Source: Methylobacterium sp. DB0501 | GTDB taxonomy: Bacteria; Pseudomonadota; Alphaproteobacteria; Rhizobiales; Beijerinckiaceae | DNA length: 64,000 nucleotides | Reading direction: 5' to 3' | Assembly: GCF_011043735.1 (NCBI RefSeq) | Contig: NZ_JAAKGV010000007.1 | Location: 1 to 64,000, forward strand | In this document: one piece after another, positions 15,669-24,111 of the stretch | How positions within the stretch are numbered: position 1 is the stretch's first letter | Layout of the letters: every line of letters starts with the position of its first letter | The notes under the pieces: model-generated | What the model was told of the DNA's origin: nothing | Seen by the model: the letters and a program-made list of their open reading frames with translations, nothing else | Databases searched by the model: none | Position numbers and translations under genes: made by a program

Positions 15669-16994
15669 TCACGACACCGCCATCGGGACAGGCGATGGCT
15701 TGGCCAGAGAAACGGGCTCGAGCCCGAACAGGTCCGGGCAATCTTCCTCGCCGGGCCGACGCGGCAGGCGGTGCCCTGCGGGCGCGGCGGGGCCGAGGAG
15801 GCGCATCACGCGCTTCGAGACGGCGACGGAGAGGTTCTCCCGCTTGGCCCGGGCCTCGACCCGGGCGAGGGCGTTCATCGCCGGGCCGAGCACCGTGAAC
15901 TCGGCCCGCAACCCGTCGTCGAGCACGCCGACCAGCACCTCGCCGGCATGCAGGGAGGCGGTGAGGGCCAGCGGCGGCAGGTCCCGGTGCCGGCGGGCCT
16001 CGTTCATCCGGTCCATCCGCGCCTCGATCTCGCGCACGCAGGCGAGCGCCGCCGCCGCCTGCTCGGCCGGCGTGCCGTCGACGAACTGCGCCAGCACCCC
16101 GTCGCCGACATACTTGTCGACGAGGCCGCCATGCTGGGTGACCGCCGCGTGGGCGAGCGCCCGTACCGCCAGCAGCCAGTCCAGCACCCGGGCCTCGCCC
16201 CAGGCCCGGGTGAGCGCCGAGAAGCCCCGGATGTCGAGGGCGAGCAGGCAGGCATGGCGCGGCTGGAGCGCCGTCGGCCCGTCGCGGCGCACGAGGTCGA
16301 TCCCCGCCGGCACGAAGCGCGCGAGGGTGGCGCGCTCGTGCTCGAGGCGCAGCATCGCGGCGAAGCCCCGGCGCAGGCGGAACGCTCCCTCGATCACGAA
16401 GGTGCTCGCCACCAGGAAGGACAGGAGCCCGAACACCTGCGGCCCCGCCGGCGGCAGGCCGAGATGCGGGTTCAGGAAGCCGAGGCCCAGCGCGCCGGAC
16501 CACACCCCGGCGACCAGGGCGGCGAAGACCGCGGTGTGGCGCGGCCGCAGGGTCAGGCCGGATTCGAGCAGCAGCAGGAAGGCCGGCAACCGGCTCGCCA
16601 GCGTCCCGGGCTCGTCGGCGAACTCGGACGCGGCCATCATGTATTCGAGCACGATGTAGGCGGCGAGGCCTGCATCGAGCAGCGTGGCGATCCAGGCGAG
16701 CCGGGCGCTGTTGCGCCGCCGCACCGTGGCGGCGATCCAGAGCGAGGACAGGGCGTAGCCGCCGAGGATGAACCAGTGGCTGCCGGCATGCAGCACGCCG
16801 TCGCTGAGCGAGGCCGAGACCCCCAGCACCCCCAGCATCACCAGCCGCATCGCCAGCACGCGCACGGCGGTGCCGGCCGCGAGGGCGTCGGCCAGGTTGG
16901 ACCTGTCCAGCGGGGGCCTGTCCAGCGGAGGAGTCTCCTCGGCGGGGCGCGGCGCCGCCGTCCTGCCCGGCGGGCTCGGCTGTCGTGTGGTCAT
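15669..16994 (-). CDS. Adenylate/guanylate cyclase, class III, membrane-bound
   Basis: A 441-residue protein. The N-terminal half has about six hydrophobic helices (roughly residues 40-200). The C-terminal catalytic domain has the metal-binding Asp in L-A-L-D-I-R-G-F-S-A-L and the G-L-V-D-K-Y-V-G-D-G-V-L-A-Q-F motif, then S-L-H-A-G-E-V-L-V-G and V-L-G-P-A-M-N-A-L-A-R-V-E. It should make cAMP from ATP at the inner face of the inner membrane. The start at ATG 16994 drops a long unconserved leader. An exact EcfG-type motif lies upstream on this strand, shared with the divergent RHH gene, suggesting stress control. It is probably co-transcribed with the amidoligase. Confidence 0.9.
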   Translation of the reverse strand: MTTRQPSPPGRTAAPRPAEETPPLDRPPLDRSNLADALAAGTAVRVLAMRLVMLGVLGVSASLSDGVLHAGSHWFILGGYALSSLWIAATVRRRNSARLAWIATLLDAGLAAYIVLEYMMAASEFADEPGTLASRLPAFLLLLESGLTLRPRHTAVFAALVAGVWSGALGLGFLNPHLGLPPAGPQVFGLLSFLVASTFVIEGAFRLRRGFAAMLRLEHERATLARFVPAGIDLVRRDGPTALQPRHACLLALDIRGFSALTRAWGEARVLDWLLAVRALAHAAVTQHGGLVDKYVGDGVLAQFVDGTPAEQAAAALACVREIEARMDRMNEARRHRDLPPLALTASLHAGEVLVGVLDDGLRAEFTVLGPAMNALARVEARAKRENLSVAVSKRVMRLLGPAAPAGHRLPRRPGEEDCPDLFGLEPVSLAKPSPVPMAVS

Positions 16995-17109
16995 GCTGGC
17001 GCAAGCCTTACGCGCGGGCGGCGGATGCGTCGAGGCCGGGGGGGGCGTGCAGCGCCGGAGCGCGCGCCCGATGGCCCGGATCCCGACGCGGGTGCCGGTG
17101 CCCGCGAGG

Positions 17110-17136
17110 GGAACGGGGCGCCGGGGCTTCCGTTCC
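17110..17136. promoter_or_regulatory. Bidirectional EcfG-type (general stress sigma) promoter motif
   Basis: GGAACG-N15-CGTTCC is an interrupted palindrome. It gives GGAAC-N16-CGTT on the plus strand toward the RHH/esterase genes and GGAAC-N16-CGTT on the minus strand toward the cyclase/amidoligase genes. GGAAC-N16/17-CGTT is the EcfG consensus in alphaproteobacteria. Distances to the start codons are about 85 bases (plus) and about 118 bases (minus). Confidence 0.6.
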
Positions 17137-17218
17137 GGCGCAGGCCGCCCCTTGCGCGGGCGGGCTCCCCTCTCCATCTTCAGACCATCCGGTTGGATGG
17201 CATGGGGATGGCATCGGG

Positions 17219-17638
17219 ATGGCAGACAAGGTTCACGAATTACGGCCGCGGCTGCCGGACAGCGAGAAGGTGACGGTCAATCTCGGCTTCGTCGATCTCG
17301 GCCGCATCGACCTGATGGTGCGGGACGGCTTCTACGCCAACCGGGCCGACTTCATCCGCACGGCGGTGCGCAACCAGCTCGACCGGCAGGACGAGGCCCT
17401 GCGCCAGTCGATGGCGCGGCGCCAGCTCAGCCTCGGCCTGACCCACATCACGAAGGCCGAGCTCGAGGCGGCGCGGGCGGCCGGGACGCCGCTCAAGCTC
17501 CAGGTTCTCGGGCTCGCCAGCATCGCCGACGACGTCACCCCCGAGCTCGCCCGCGCCGCGATCGCGTCGATCCACGTGCTCGGCGCCTTCCATGCCAGCG
17601 CCGCCGTGAAGGCGGCGCTGGCCGACCGTATCGCCTGA
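17219..17638 (+). CDS. Ribbon-helix-helix (CopG/Arc-like) DNA-binding protein
   Basis: A 139-residue protein. Residues about 15-60 show an RHH pattern: a short beta segment (V-T-V-N-L-G-F-V), a helix, then Y-A-N-R-A-D-F-I-R-T-A-V-R-N-Q-L, typical of the second helix. The C-terminal 75 residues are alpha-helical and not recognised. It lies 26 bases upstream of a PHB-depolymerase-like gene on the same strand, so it may regulate it or polyester metabolism. An EcfG-type promoter motif is about 85 bases upstream. No toxin partner is visible, so it is not called an antitoxin. Confidence 0.75.
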   Translation: MADKVHELRPRLPDSEKVTVNLGFVDLGRIDLMVRDGFYANRADFIRTAVRNQLDRQDEALRQSMARRQLSLGLTHITKAELEAARAAGTPLKLQVLGLASIADDVTPELARAAIASIHVLGAFHASAAVKAALADRIA

Positions 17639-17664
17639 CCCAACCCTCCCGCAGGACCACGCTC

Positions 17665-19089
17665 ATGAATCCGTTCGATCGAATTTCCGGAGTCGGCCCC
17701 TCGGTCGATATGGCCGAGGTGACCCGCCTCACCCGCGCCGGCCGCCTCGCCGAGGCGATGGCGCTGATCCAGGGCCGCGCCTCGGCGCCCGAGCCCGCAT
17801 CGCCGTCGACCCCGCCGTCGCCGCGGGGCTCCGAGCCCGCCATCGACCTCGTGGCGCCCACCGAGCCCGGCGGGGCCTGGACGGCGCCGACGGGGCAGAA
17901 CTCCGCGGGTCAAGGCTCCTCCCGCCAAGGCTCGCCAAGCCAAGCTCTCCCAGGCCAAGGTTCCCCCGGCCAAGGTTCCCCCGGCCAAGGTTCCCCCGGC
18001 CAAGGTTTCCCCGCTCCGGGCCTCGCGGATCTGCCCGAGGCGATGCGGACCCTGCGCGAGGCCGGATCAGGCCTGGCCGGCAAGCTCCGCGAGGGCCTCC
18101 AAGGCTTGAGCCAGAATCTGGGCCAAGGCTTGAACCAGGGCCTGGGAGAAGCCCTGGGCGGCGGCCTCCCGGGAGGCCTTCCGGGTGCCGGGCTGAAGCC
18201 GCGCCGGCCCGTGCCGGTGCCGGAAGGCGCCCGGTTCGAGGAGCGGCGCCTGTCCGGCGCCGCCGGCAGCCTGACCTACAAGGTCTACGTGCCGCGCGGC
18301 CCGCAGGGCGAGGGGCTGCCTCGGACGCTTCCGGTGGTGGTGATGCTGCACGGCTGCACCCAGGACCCGGACGATTTCGCCCTCGGCACGCGGATGAACG
18401 ACCTCGCGGAGAAAGAGGGCGCCCTCGTCGTCTATCCGCGCCAGGAGCGCGCGGCCAACGCGCAGAAATGCTGGAACTGGTTCCAGCCCGGCGACCAGGG
18501 CCGCGGCGCCGGCGAGCCGGCGCTGATCGCCGGCATCGCCCGGGCCGTGGTGGAGGAGTTCGGGGCCGATCCCACCCGAGTCTTCGTCGCCGGGCTCTCG
18601 GCCGGCGGCGCGGCGGCGGCGATCCTGGCCGCGACCTATCCGGACGTGTTCGCGGCGGCCGGGATCCATTCGGGGCTGGCCTGCGGCGCGGCCCGCGACC
18701 TGCCCTCCGCCCTCGCGGCGATGGGCCAGGGCGGAGCGGCCCCGCCGCGGACCGGCGCGACCGTGCCGACCATCGTCTTCCACGGCGATGGCGACCGGAC
18801 GGTGCATCCGCTCAACGGCGAGCGCGTCGCCGGCCAGGCGATGCCGGGCGGAGGCCTGACCGAGACCGTGACGCGGGGGACGTCGCCGGGCGGGATTCCC
18901 TATACCCGCGGCGTCCATGCCGACGCGACGGGGCGGGGGATCGTGGAGACATGGGTGCTGCACGGGGTCGGCCACGCCTGGTCGGGCGGCAGCCCCGACG
19001 GCTCCTACACCGAGCCGCGGGGCCCCGATGCCAGCGCCGAGATGCTGCGGTTCTTCCTGGCGCAGGCCCGGACCGAACAGCCCCGGTAA
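17665..19089 (+). CDS. PHB depolymerase family esterase with N-terminal low-complexity linker
   Basis: A 474-residue protein. The C-terminal catalytic part (from about residue 190) matches the esterase_phb family: V-V-V-M-L-H-G-C-T-Q-D-P-D-D-F, G-T-R-M-N, a nucleophile elbow G-L-S-A-G-G-A, Asp in F-H-G-D-G-D-R-T-V-H-P, and His in G-V-G-H-A-W-S-G-G. The N-terminal 180 residues have no signal peptide but a helical M-A-E-V-T-R-L-T-R-A-G-R-L-A-E-A-M-A motif, a repeat of G-Q-G-S-P, and a G-L-x-Q-x-L segment. The same N-terminal motif occurs on some alphaproteobacterial relatives. It probably hydrolyses poly-3-hydroxybutyrate or related esters inside the cell; export is not supported by sequence. 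Confidence 0.88.
   Translation: MNPFDRISGVGPSVDMAEVTRLTRAGRLAEAMALIQGRASAPEPASPSTPPSPRGSEPAIDLVAPTEPGGAWTAPTGQNSAGQGSSRQGSPSQALPGQGSPGQGSPGQGSPGQGFPAPGLADLPEAMRTLREAGSGLAGKLREGLQGLSQNLGQGLNQGLGEALGGGLPGGLPGAGLKPRRPVPVPEGARFEERRLSGAAGSLTYKVYVPRGPQGEGLPRTLPVVVMLHGCTQDPDDFALGTRMNDLAEKEGALVVYPRQERAANAQKCWNWFQPGDQGRGAGEPALIAGIARAVVEEFGADPTRVFVAGLSAGGAAAAILAATYPDVFAAAGIHSGLACGAARDLPSALAAMGQGGAAPPRTGATVPTIVFHGDGDRTVHPLNGERVAGQAMPGGGLTETVTRGTSPGGIPYTRGVHADATGRGIVETWVLHGVGHAWSGGSPDGSYTEPRGPDASAEMLRFFLAQARTEQPR
17953..18012 (+). repeat. Four tandem 15-bp units inside the esterase gene
   Basis: Unit GGCCAAGGTTCCCCC occurs at 17953, 17968 and 17983, and with one change at 17998. It encodes G-Q-G-S-P repeats in the linker between the helical N-terminus and the catalytic domain. 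The in-frame length suggests slippage variation. Degenerate units precede it. Confidence 0.85.
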
Positions 19090-19096
19090 GGGCTCG

Positions 19097-19127
19097 CGCC
19101 GAAGGTCGTCGATCGCGACCTTCGGCG
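19097..19127 (+). terminator. Terminator hairpin of the esterase gene
   Basis: CGCCGAAGGTCG-tcgatcg-CGACCTTCGGCG is a perfect 12-bp stem followed by a TCCCTTT tract, 8 bases after the esterase stop. It lies between convergent genes, so it may also act on the iron-transport transcript. Confidence 0.75.
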
Positions 19128-19259
19128 TCCCTTTCATGCCGTCCTCGGGGCCCTTCGCAACCTCTCCCCTGTCCCGGGTCGCCTTCCGCTGGCGCCCCAG
19201 TCGTCCGGGAAAGGGGATGGCGACCTCGACGTTATAACAGGCGGGCGAACCCGACCTCT

Positions 19260-20960
19260 CTATGCCTTCGGGGTCGAGACCCGGAGCAGCAGGGCCACCG
19301 GCAGGAGCCCGACCGCGACGATCAGCAGGGCGGCGACCGCGCCGTCCTCGTAGGTGCCGCGGGCGGCCTCGCCGTAGAGATGGGTCGCCAGGGTCTCGAC
19401 GTTGAGCGGGCGCAGGATCAGGGTCGCGGGCAGTTCCTTGACGCAATCGACGAAGACCAGGAGCGCGCCGCCGAGCAGGGCCGGCCAGGTCAGCGGCAGG
19501 TGGACCTGCGCCAGGGCACCGGCCGGGCCGCGGCCGAGCACCCGGGCGGCGTCGCCGAGCGAGCGCGGCACCCGGGCGAGCCCCGCCTCGCTGCTGCCCG
19601 CCGTGACGGCGAGGAAGCGCACCACGTAGGCGTAGACGAGGGCCGCCCCGGTGCCGAGGCCCATCGCCGCGAGGGGCGGGCCGGCGAGCGCCCGGCTCAG
19701 GCCGTCGAGCAGGCCGTCGAGGGCAGCGAGCGGCGGCAGCAGGCCGATCGCCAGGATCGCGCCCGGCACCGCGTAGCCGAAGGTGGCGCAGCGCAGGAGC
19801 AGGCCGCGCCAGCGGCCGCCGAGGAGCCGCGGGCCGGCCGCCACCAGAAGGCCGAGGGCGGTGGCGATCACCGTCGCCATGCCGGCATAGAGCAGGGTGT
19901 TGAGGCCCTCGGACAGGATCGCCCCGGACAGGCCGGCGAAGTGCAGCCGCTTGCCCGCCTCGACCGCCAGGTAGCTCGCCGGCGCCAGGAAGCCGAGTGC
20001 GACCGGCACGAGGCCCAGGGCCAGGGCCGCGAGCGCCGCCGGGCCGGCGAGAGGCGTGCGGCTCATCCGCCGCGGACGCTGCGCCGCCCCGGCATAGCCG
20101 CGCCCGCGCCGGGCCCGGCGCTCGACCGCGATCAGGCCGAGGCAGGCGGCGAGCATCACGAGGGCGAGCCCGGCGGCGCCCGGCAAGTCGGAGCGGTTGA
20201 CCCAGGTGTCGTAGATCGAGACCGTGAGGGTGCGAACGCCCAGGAATTCCGCGGCGCCGATGTCGTTGAGCGCCTCCAGGAGCGCCAGGCTGGCGCCGAG
20301 GGCGATGGCCGGGCGGGCGAGCGGCAGGGCGACCCGCAGGAACACCGCCCCCGGCCCGGCCCCGAGGCTGCGCCCGGCCTCGACCAGCGTCGCCGACTGC
20401 ATCAGGAACAGCGCCCGGGTCGGCAGGTAGACGTAGGGGTAGAGCACGAAGCCGAGGAGCAGGATGCAGCCGGGCAACGAGCGCAGGTCCGGCAGGATCA
20501 GGTCGCGCGGACGGGCATAGCCGAGCACGGCGCGGACCGCGCCCTGGACCGGGCCGACCGGGTGCAGCAGGTCGAGATAGGCGTAGGCCGCGATGTAGGT
20601 CGGGACGGACAGCGGCAGCAGCAGCGCCCAGTCGAGCCAGCGCCTCCCTGGGAACTCGTAGGCCGCGACGAGCCAGGCCGCCCCGGTGCCGACCAGGACG
20701 ACGACGACCCCGACCCCGGCGAGGAGCAGGGCGGTCTCGCGCAGAGCCGGCGGCAGGACGTGGGCGAGGAGGTGGGGCCACAGCCCGCCCGAGCCCTGCA
20801 GCGCCTCGACGGCGAGCGCCGCGACCGGCGCGAGGACCAGCAGGGCGACGAGCCCGGCGGCGAGGCTCCAGGCCGAGAGCCGGGGCCCCGGCGATCGGAC
20901 GACCGGAGCGGGACGGGGCAGGGCGCCCCGGCGCGCGACCGCCGGCGGGCCCGACGGCAC
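19260..20960 (-). CDS. fbpB: Ferric iron ABC transporter permease (two fused permease domains)
   Basis: A 566-residue integral membrane protein of about 12 helices with two binding-protein-dependent transport domains in tandem. Each has an EAA-type loop (E-A-G-R-S-L-G-A-G-P-G and the later L-G-D-A-A-R-V-L-G-R-G-P). This is the FbpB/SfuB layout for Fe3+ import. It starts at GTG 20960, which is preceded by GGAGGG at 10 bases; an upstream TTG at 21008 lacks a ribosome site. It completes the set with the binding protein and ATPase upstream on the same strand. Confidence 0.88.
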   Translation of the reverse strand: MPSGPPAVARRGALPRPAPVVRSPGPRLSAWSLAAGLVALLVLAPVAALAVEALQGSGGLWPHLLAHVLPPALRETALLLAGVGVVVVLVGTGAAWLVAAYEFPGRRWLDWALLLPLSVPTYIAAYAYLDLLHPVGPVQGAVRAVLGYARPRDLILPDLRSLPGCILLLGFVLYPYVYLPTRALFLMQSATLVEAGRSLGAGPGAVFLRVALPLARPAIALGASLALLEALNDIGAAEFLGVRTLTVSIYDTWVNRSDLPGAAGLALVMLAACLGLIAVERRARRGRGYAGAAQRPRRMSRTPLAGPAALAALALGLVPVALGFLAPASYLAVEAGKRLHFAGLSGAILSEGLNTLLYAGMATVIATALGLLVAAGPRLLGGRWRGLLLRCATFGYAVPGAILAIGLLPPLAALDGLLDGLSRALAGPPLAAMGLGTGAALVYAYVVRFLAVTAGSSEAGLARVPRSLGDAARVLGRGPAGALAQVHLPLTWPALLGGALLVFVDCVKELPATLILRPLNVETLATHLYGEAARGTYEDGAVAALLIVAVGLLPVALLLRVSTPKA

Positions 20961-21041
20961 GAAAGCTCTTCCCTCCACGTCGCTCGCCCGCTCCGGTCTC
21001 TGGATCAAGGGACGGCCCCGCGTCGGGCGGGGCCGGAGGCC

Positions 21042-22061
21042 TTACCGGTCGAACCCGACCTTGTCGACGAGCAGGCTCGCCGCCTTGCGGTTGCGGGCGA
21101 TCTCGACGAGCGAGGTGGTGTCGACCTTGAGCGGGCCGAGCGCCGCGAGCAGCGGGTCGGCTGCGACGCCGGGCTTCACCGGGTACTCGTAATCGGCCTT
21201 GGCGTAGAGGCCTTGAGCGTCGTCGGAGACGAGGTATTCGAGCAGCTTGACGGCATTGTCGCGGTTCGGGGCGGACTTCGCCACCACCGCGCCCGAGACG
21301 TTGACGTGGGTGCCGCCGCCCTGGAACGTCGGCAGCACCACCTGGATGCCCTCGCCCCATTTCTTCTGCTCGGGCCCGCCGCGGCCGCTGCGCATCAGGC
21401 CGACATAGTAGGAATTGCCCAGGCCCACGTCGCAGAGGTCGGCGACGATGTCGCGGGCGACGTCGCGGTCGCCGCCGGCGGCCTTGCGGGCGAGGTTGTC
21501 CTTCACGCCGCGCAGCCAGGCCTCGGTCTTCGCCTCGCCGTGCTTGATCAGGTAGGCGGCGATCAGCGCGGTGTTGTAGGGGTGCTGGCCGGAGCGCAGG
21601 CAGACCTTGCCCTTCCATTTCGGGTCGGCCAGGTCCTCGTAGGTCAGCCCGGCGAGGTCGCGCAGGTCGGGATCGGCATAGGCCACCCGGGCGCGGGTCG
21701 AGAGGGCGAACCAGCGCCCCTCGGAGTCGCGCAGAGTCGCGGGAATCGCCGCCTCGAGGACGGGCGAGCGGACCGGCTGGGCGAGGTCGCGGTCGACGAG
21801 CTCGATCAGGTTGCCGATATCGACCGTCATCACGACGTCGGCGGCGGAGCGGGCGCCCTCGGCGGCGACGCGCTCGGCCAGGCCCTTGTCGACGAACACC
21901 GTGTTGACCTTCACGCCGCTCGCCTTCGTGAAGGCGTCGAGGAGCGGGCGGATCAGGCCGGGCTCGCGGGTGGTGTAGAGGTTCACCTCGCCCTCGGCTC
22001 TGGCGGGAGCCGCGAGGGCGAGGAGACCGAGGACGCTGAGCGCGGTGCGTGACAGGGACAA
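21042..22061 (-). CDS. fbpA: Ferric iron ABC transporter substrate-binding protein
   Basis: A 339-residue periplasmic binding protein. The TTG start at 22061 gives a clean signal peptide (S-L-S-R-T-A-L-S-V-L-G-L-L-A-L-A-A-P-A-R-A) and is preceded by GGGAG. The mature protein starts E-G-E-V-N-L-Y-T-T-R-E-P and shows the FbpA/FutA motifs V-F-V-D-K-G-L-A-E-R, the tyrosine pair in G-N-S-Y-Y-V-G-L-M, and R-S-G-Q-H-P-Y-N. The tyrosines are the usual Fe3+ ligands. The gene is between the ATPase and the permease on the minus strand, a standard ferric uptake operon; regulation by Fur/Irr/RirA was not resolved. Confidence 0.88.
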   Translation of the reverse strand: MSLSRTALSVLGLLALAAPARAEGEVNLYTTREPGLIRPLLDAFTKASGVKVNTVFVDKGLAERVAAEGARSAADVVMTVDIGNLIELVDRDLAQPVRSPVLEAAIPATLRDSEGRWFALSTRARVAYADPDLRDLAGLTYEDLADPKWKGKVCLRSGQHPYNTALIAAYLIKHGEAKTEAWLRGVKDNLARKAAGGDRDVARDIVADLCDVGLGNSYYVGLMRSGRGGPEQKKWGEGIQVVLPTFQGGGTHVNVSGAVVAKSAPNRDNAVKLLEYLVSDDAQGLYAKADYEYPVKPGVAADPLLAALGPLKVDTTSLVEIARNRKAASLLVDKVGFDR

Positions 22062-22166
22062 GGGGGCGTCTCCCGAGAATGGTGCCTCCTTGAGAAGCAA
22101 ACCCGAAACGAAAGCAAGCGCGCTAGATTTTCATTGTTTCAATGTAAGGCCGGGCAAGTCTACCGG

Positions 22167-23237
22167 TCAGGCCGCCTCCTCGTCGGGCAGGACCAGCACG
22201 GCGTCCGGCACCAGCGTCACCCCGACGGCGTCGCCCGGGCCGTAGGTCCCCGGGCCCGGCAGGCGGGCGCGCACGCTCCCCTCGACGCCCGGCACCCCGA
22301 GATGCAGCACGCTCGCCGCCCCCAGGAAGGTGCGGCGCGCGACCTGCGCCGCGATGCCCTCGCCCGGGGGGCCGACCCGCAGGGCCTCGGGCCGCAGGCA
22401 GACCCGCACCGGGGCGCCCTCGGGCAGGTGGGGTGCGGGCACCGCGCCGAGCGGCGTCCCGGCCCGGCCGTCGCGGATGCGGGCCGGGATCTCGGCCGCG
22501 TCGGCGAGGAAGCGGGCGGCGAACAGGCTCTCGGGGCGGCGGTACAGGGCCTCGCCGGTGGCGACCTGGACGATGCGGCCGCGGCGCATGAGCGCGATGC
22601 GGGTCGCCACCGCCAGGGCCTCCTCGGGATCGTGCGTCACCATCAGGGCGGTGGTGCCGGTGCGGCGCAGGAGCGCCACGGTGTCCTCCCGCACCCGGTC
22701 GCGCATTCGCCGGTCGAGGTTGGAGAACGGCTCGTCGAGGAGGAGGAGCCGCGGTCCCGGCGCCAGCGCCCGCACGAGCGCGACGCGCTGCTGCTCGCCG
22801 CCCGACAGGGTCTGGGGATAGCTGCCGGCATGGCCGGCGAGGCCGACCTGCTCCAGCAGCTCGTCGGCGGCCTCGCGGGCGGCCGGCGGCTGGCCCTTGA
22901 GTCCGAAGCGGATGTTCTCGCGCACCGTGAGGTGGGGAAACAGGGCGTAGTCCTGGAACATCAGCCCGACGCCGCGCGCCTCCGGCGGCACGACCGTGCC
23001 CTCGCCGGCGACGAGGCGCCCGTCGAGCCGCACGATGCCGGAATCCGGCGTCTCCAGCCCCGCCACCACCCGCAGCAGCGTGCTCTTGCCGCAGCCGGAA
23101 TCGCCTAAGAGCGCCATCACCTCGCCGGGCCGCACGGTGAGCGAGACGCCGGCGAGCGCCTGCACCCGGCCGAAGCGGCAAGCCACGTCCTCCACCGCCA
23201 GGGCGGGCGCCGGGCGGGACGGGGCCGGATCGGTCAT
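22167..23237 (-). CDS. fbpC: Ferric iron ABC transporter ATP-binding protein
   Basis: A 356-residue ABC ATPase. Walker A is G-D-S-G-C-G-K-S-T, the Q-loop F-Q-D-Y-A-L-F-P-H, the signature L-S-G-G-E-Q-Q-R-V-A, Walker B L-L-L-L-D-E-P-F-S-N-L-D, and the H-loop V-T-H-D-P-E-E-A. The C-terminal TOBE-like domain (from about residue 245) is typical of the FbpC/MalK group. It drives import of Fe3+ with the permease and binding protein downstream. The 105-base gap to fbpA holds an AT-rich stretch that could be an internal promoter. Confidence 0.9.
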   Translation of the reverse strand: MTDPAPSRPAPALAVEDVACRFGRVQALAGVSLTVRPGEVMALLGDSGCGKSTLLRVVAGLETPDSGIVRLDGRLVAGEGTVVPPEARGVGLMFQDYALFPHLTVRENIRFGLKGQPPAAREAADELLEQVGLAGHAGSYPQTLSGGEQQRVALVRALAPGPRLLLLDEPFSNLDRRMRDRVREDTVALLRRTGTTALMVTHDPEEALAVATRIALMRRGRIVQVATGEALYRRPESLFAARFLADAAEIPARIRDGRAGTPLGAVPAPHLPEGAPVRVCLRPEALRVGPPGEGIAAQVARRTFLGAASVLHLGVPGVEGSVRARLPGPGTYGPGDAVGVTLVPDAVLVLPDEEAA

Positions 23238-23462
23238 GCGGGGATCCTCGCTGGGTCGGGACGCAGGGCGCTCATACACGGGCCGGATGCCACGGGCGAG
23301 GGCAGGCAGGTGAAGGCAGGCACGCGAGGGTGGGGCCCTGCACCGATCCGGCACGGGAAGCGCCGCGCCAGGGTCAATCGGGCGTTAAGCCGATTCGTCG
23401 AATCCTCTGCATCGCCGCGGCCTTCGAGCGCCGGCGGCGCGGTCGTGAAGGGTATCGGGCGT

Positions 23463-23852
23463 ATGCGTAACCTGTCGGGCGAGAGCGGAACGGTGGTGGC
23501 GTTCCGGCGCAAGGAGCGGGCCGCGCCGGTGGATCACGAACTGGCCCCGAGCCCCCGGATCGCCGCCGCGCGGCGCGACCAGCGCAGCCTGATGGACACG
23601 GTCTACGAGGCCGGCACCCTGCCGGTGGCGGCCGGGGACCGCGAGACCAAGCTCCTCGCCTCGCGCCTGCTGGTCTACGGCTTCCTGACCATCGACGAGG
23701 TCGGCGAGGACGGCGCCAGCCGCCGCCTGCGCCCGTCCGAGGCGATCCGCGCCGGCCGCGACCGCCCCTGGCGCCTGTCGCGGGCCTCGCGCGGGGTGAG
23801 CCTGTCGGTGCCGATTCCCGCCCGGGACGGGTTCCTGTTCGAGATGGCGTGA
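23463..23852 (+). CDS. Conserved hypothetical protein
   Basis: A 129-residue soluble protein starting at ATG 23463, transcribed away from the iron operon. It begins MRNLSGESGTVVAFRRKERA and contains R-D-Q-R-S-L-M-D-T-V-Y-E-A-G-T-L and an S-R-L-L-V-Y-G-F-L-T-I-D-E-V segment. No signal peptide, membrane helix or known motif is visible. Codon use is host-like, and the coding frame has the expected third-position GC bias. The function is unknown. Confidence 0.6.
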   Translation: MRNLSGESGTVVAFRRKERAAPVDHELAPSPRIAAARRDQRSLMDTVYEAGTLPVAAGDRETKLLASRLLVYGFLTIDEVGEDGASRRLRPSEAIRAGRDRPWRLSRASRGVSLSVPIPARDGFLFEMA

Positions 23853-24111
23853 GGACGCCTGACGCGCGCGCCATACGCGCACCGCTCCGGCCCGCACGGG
23901 GCGCCTGACGCCAACCGCGTCGAGAGCGACGACCGCGCGACCGGGAAGCGCGGCCCCGAGCCCTCCGGTTCGACGTCGTCCGGCTCCGCCCACCCGGCAA
24001 AAATTGACTTTCCGACCCGGATCACCGACACGGGCGCCCGCCGCGACCGGCGCCGGTCGGGCGGCCCGGCCGGCGCCGCGGGCGTCGGGATTCCCGGTTC
24101 GGAGCAGTGCA

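Noticed and set aside
17219..17638. Antitoxin of a type II toxin-antitoxin pair
   Set aside because: The RHH protein is followed by an esterase, with no toxin gene of a known family next to it.
17953..18012. Possible CRISPR-like repeats
   Set aside because: Uninterrupted 15-bp in-frame tandem units without spacers inside a gene.
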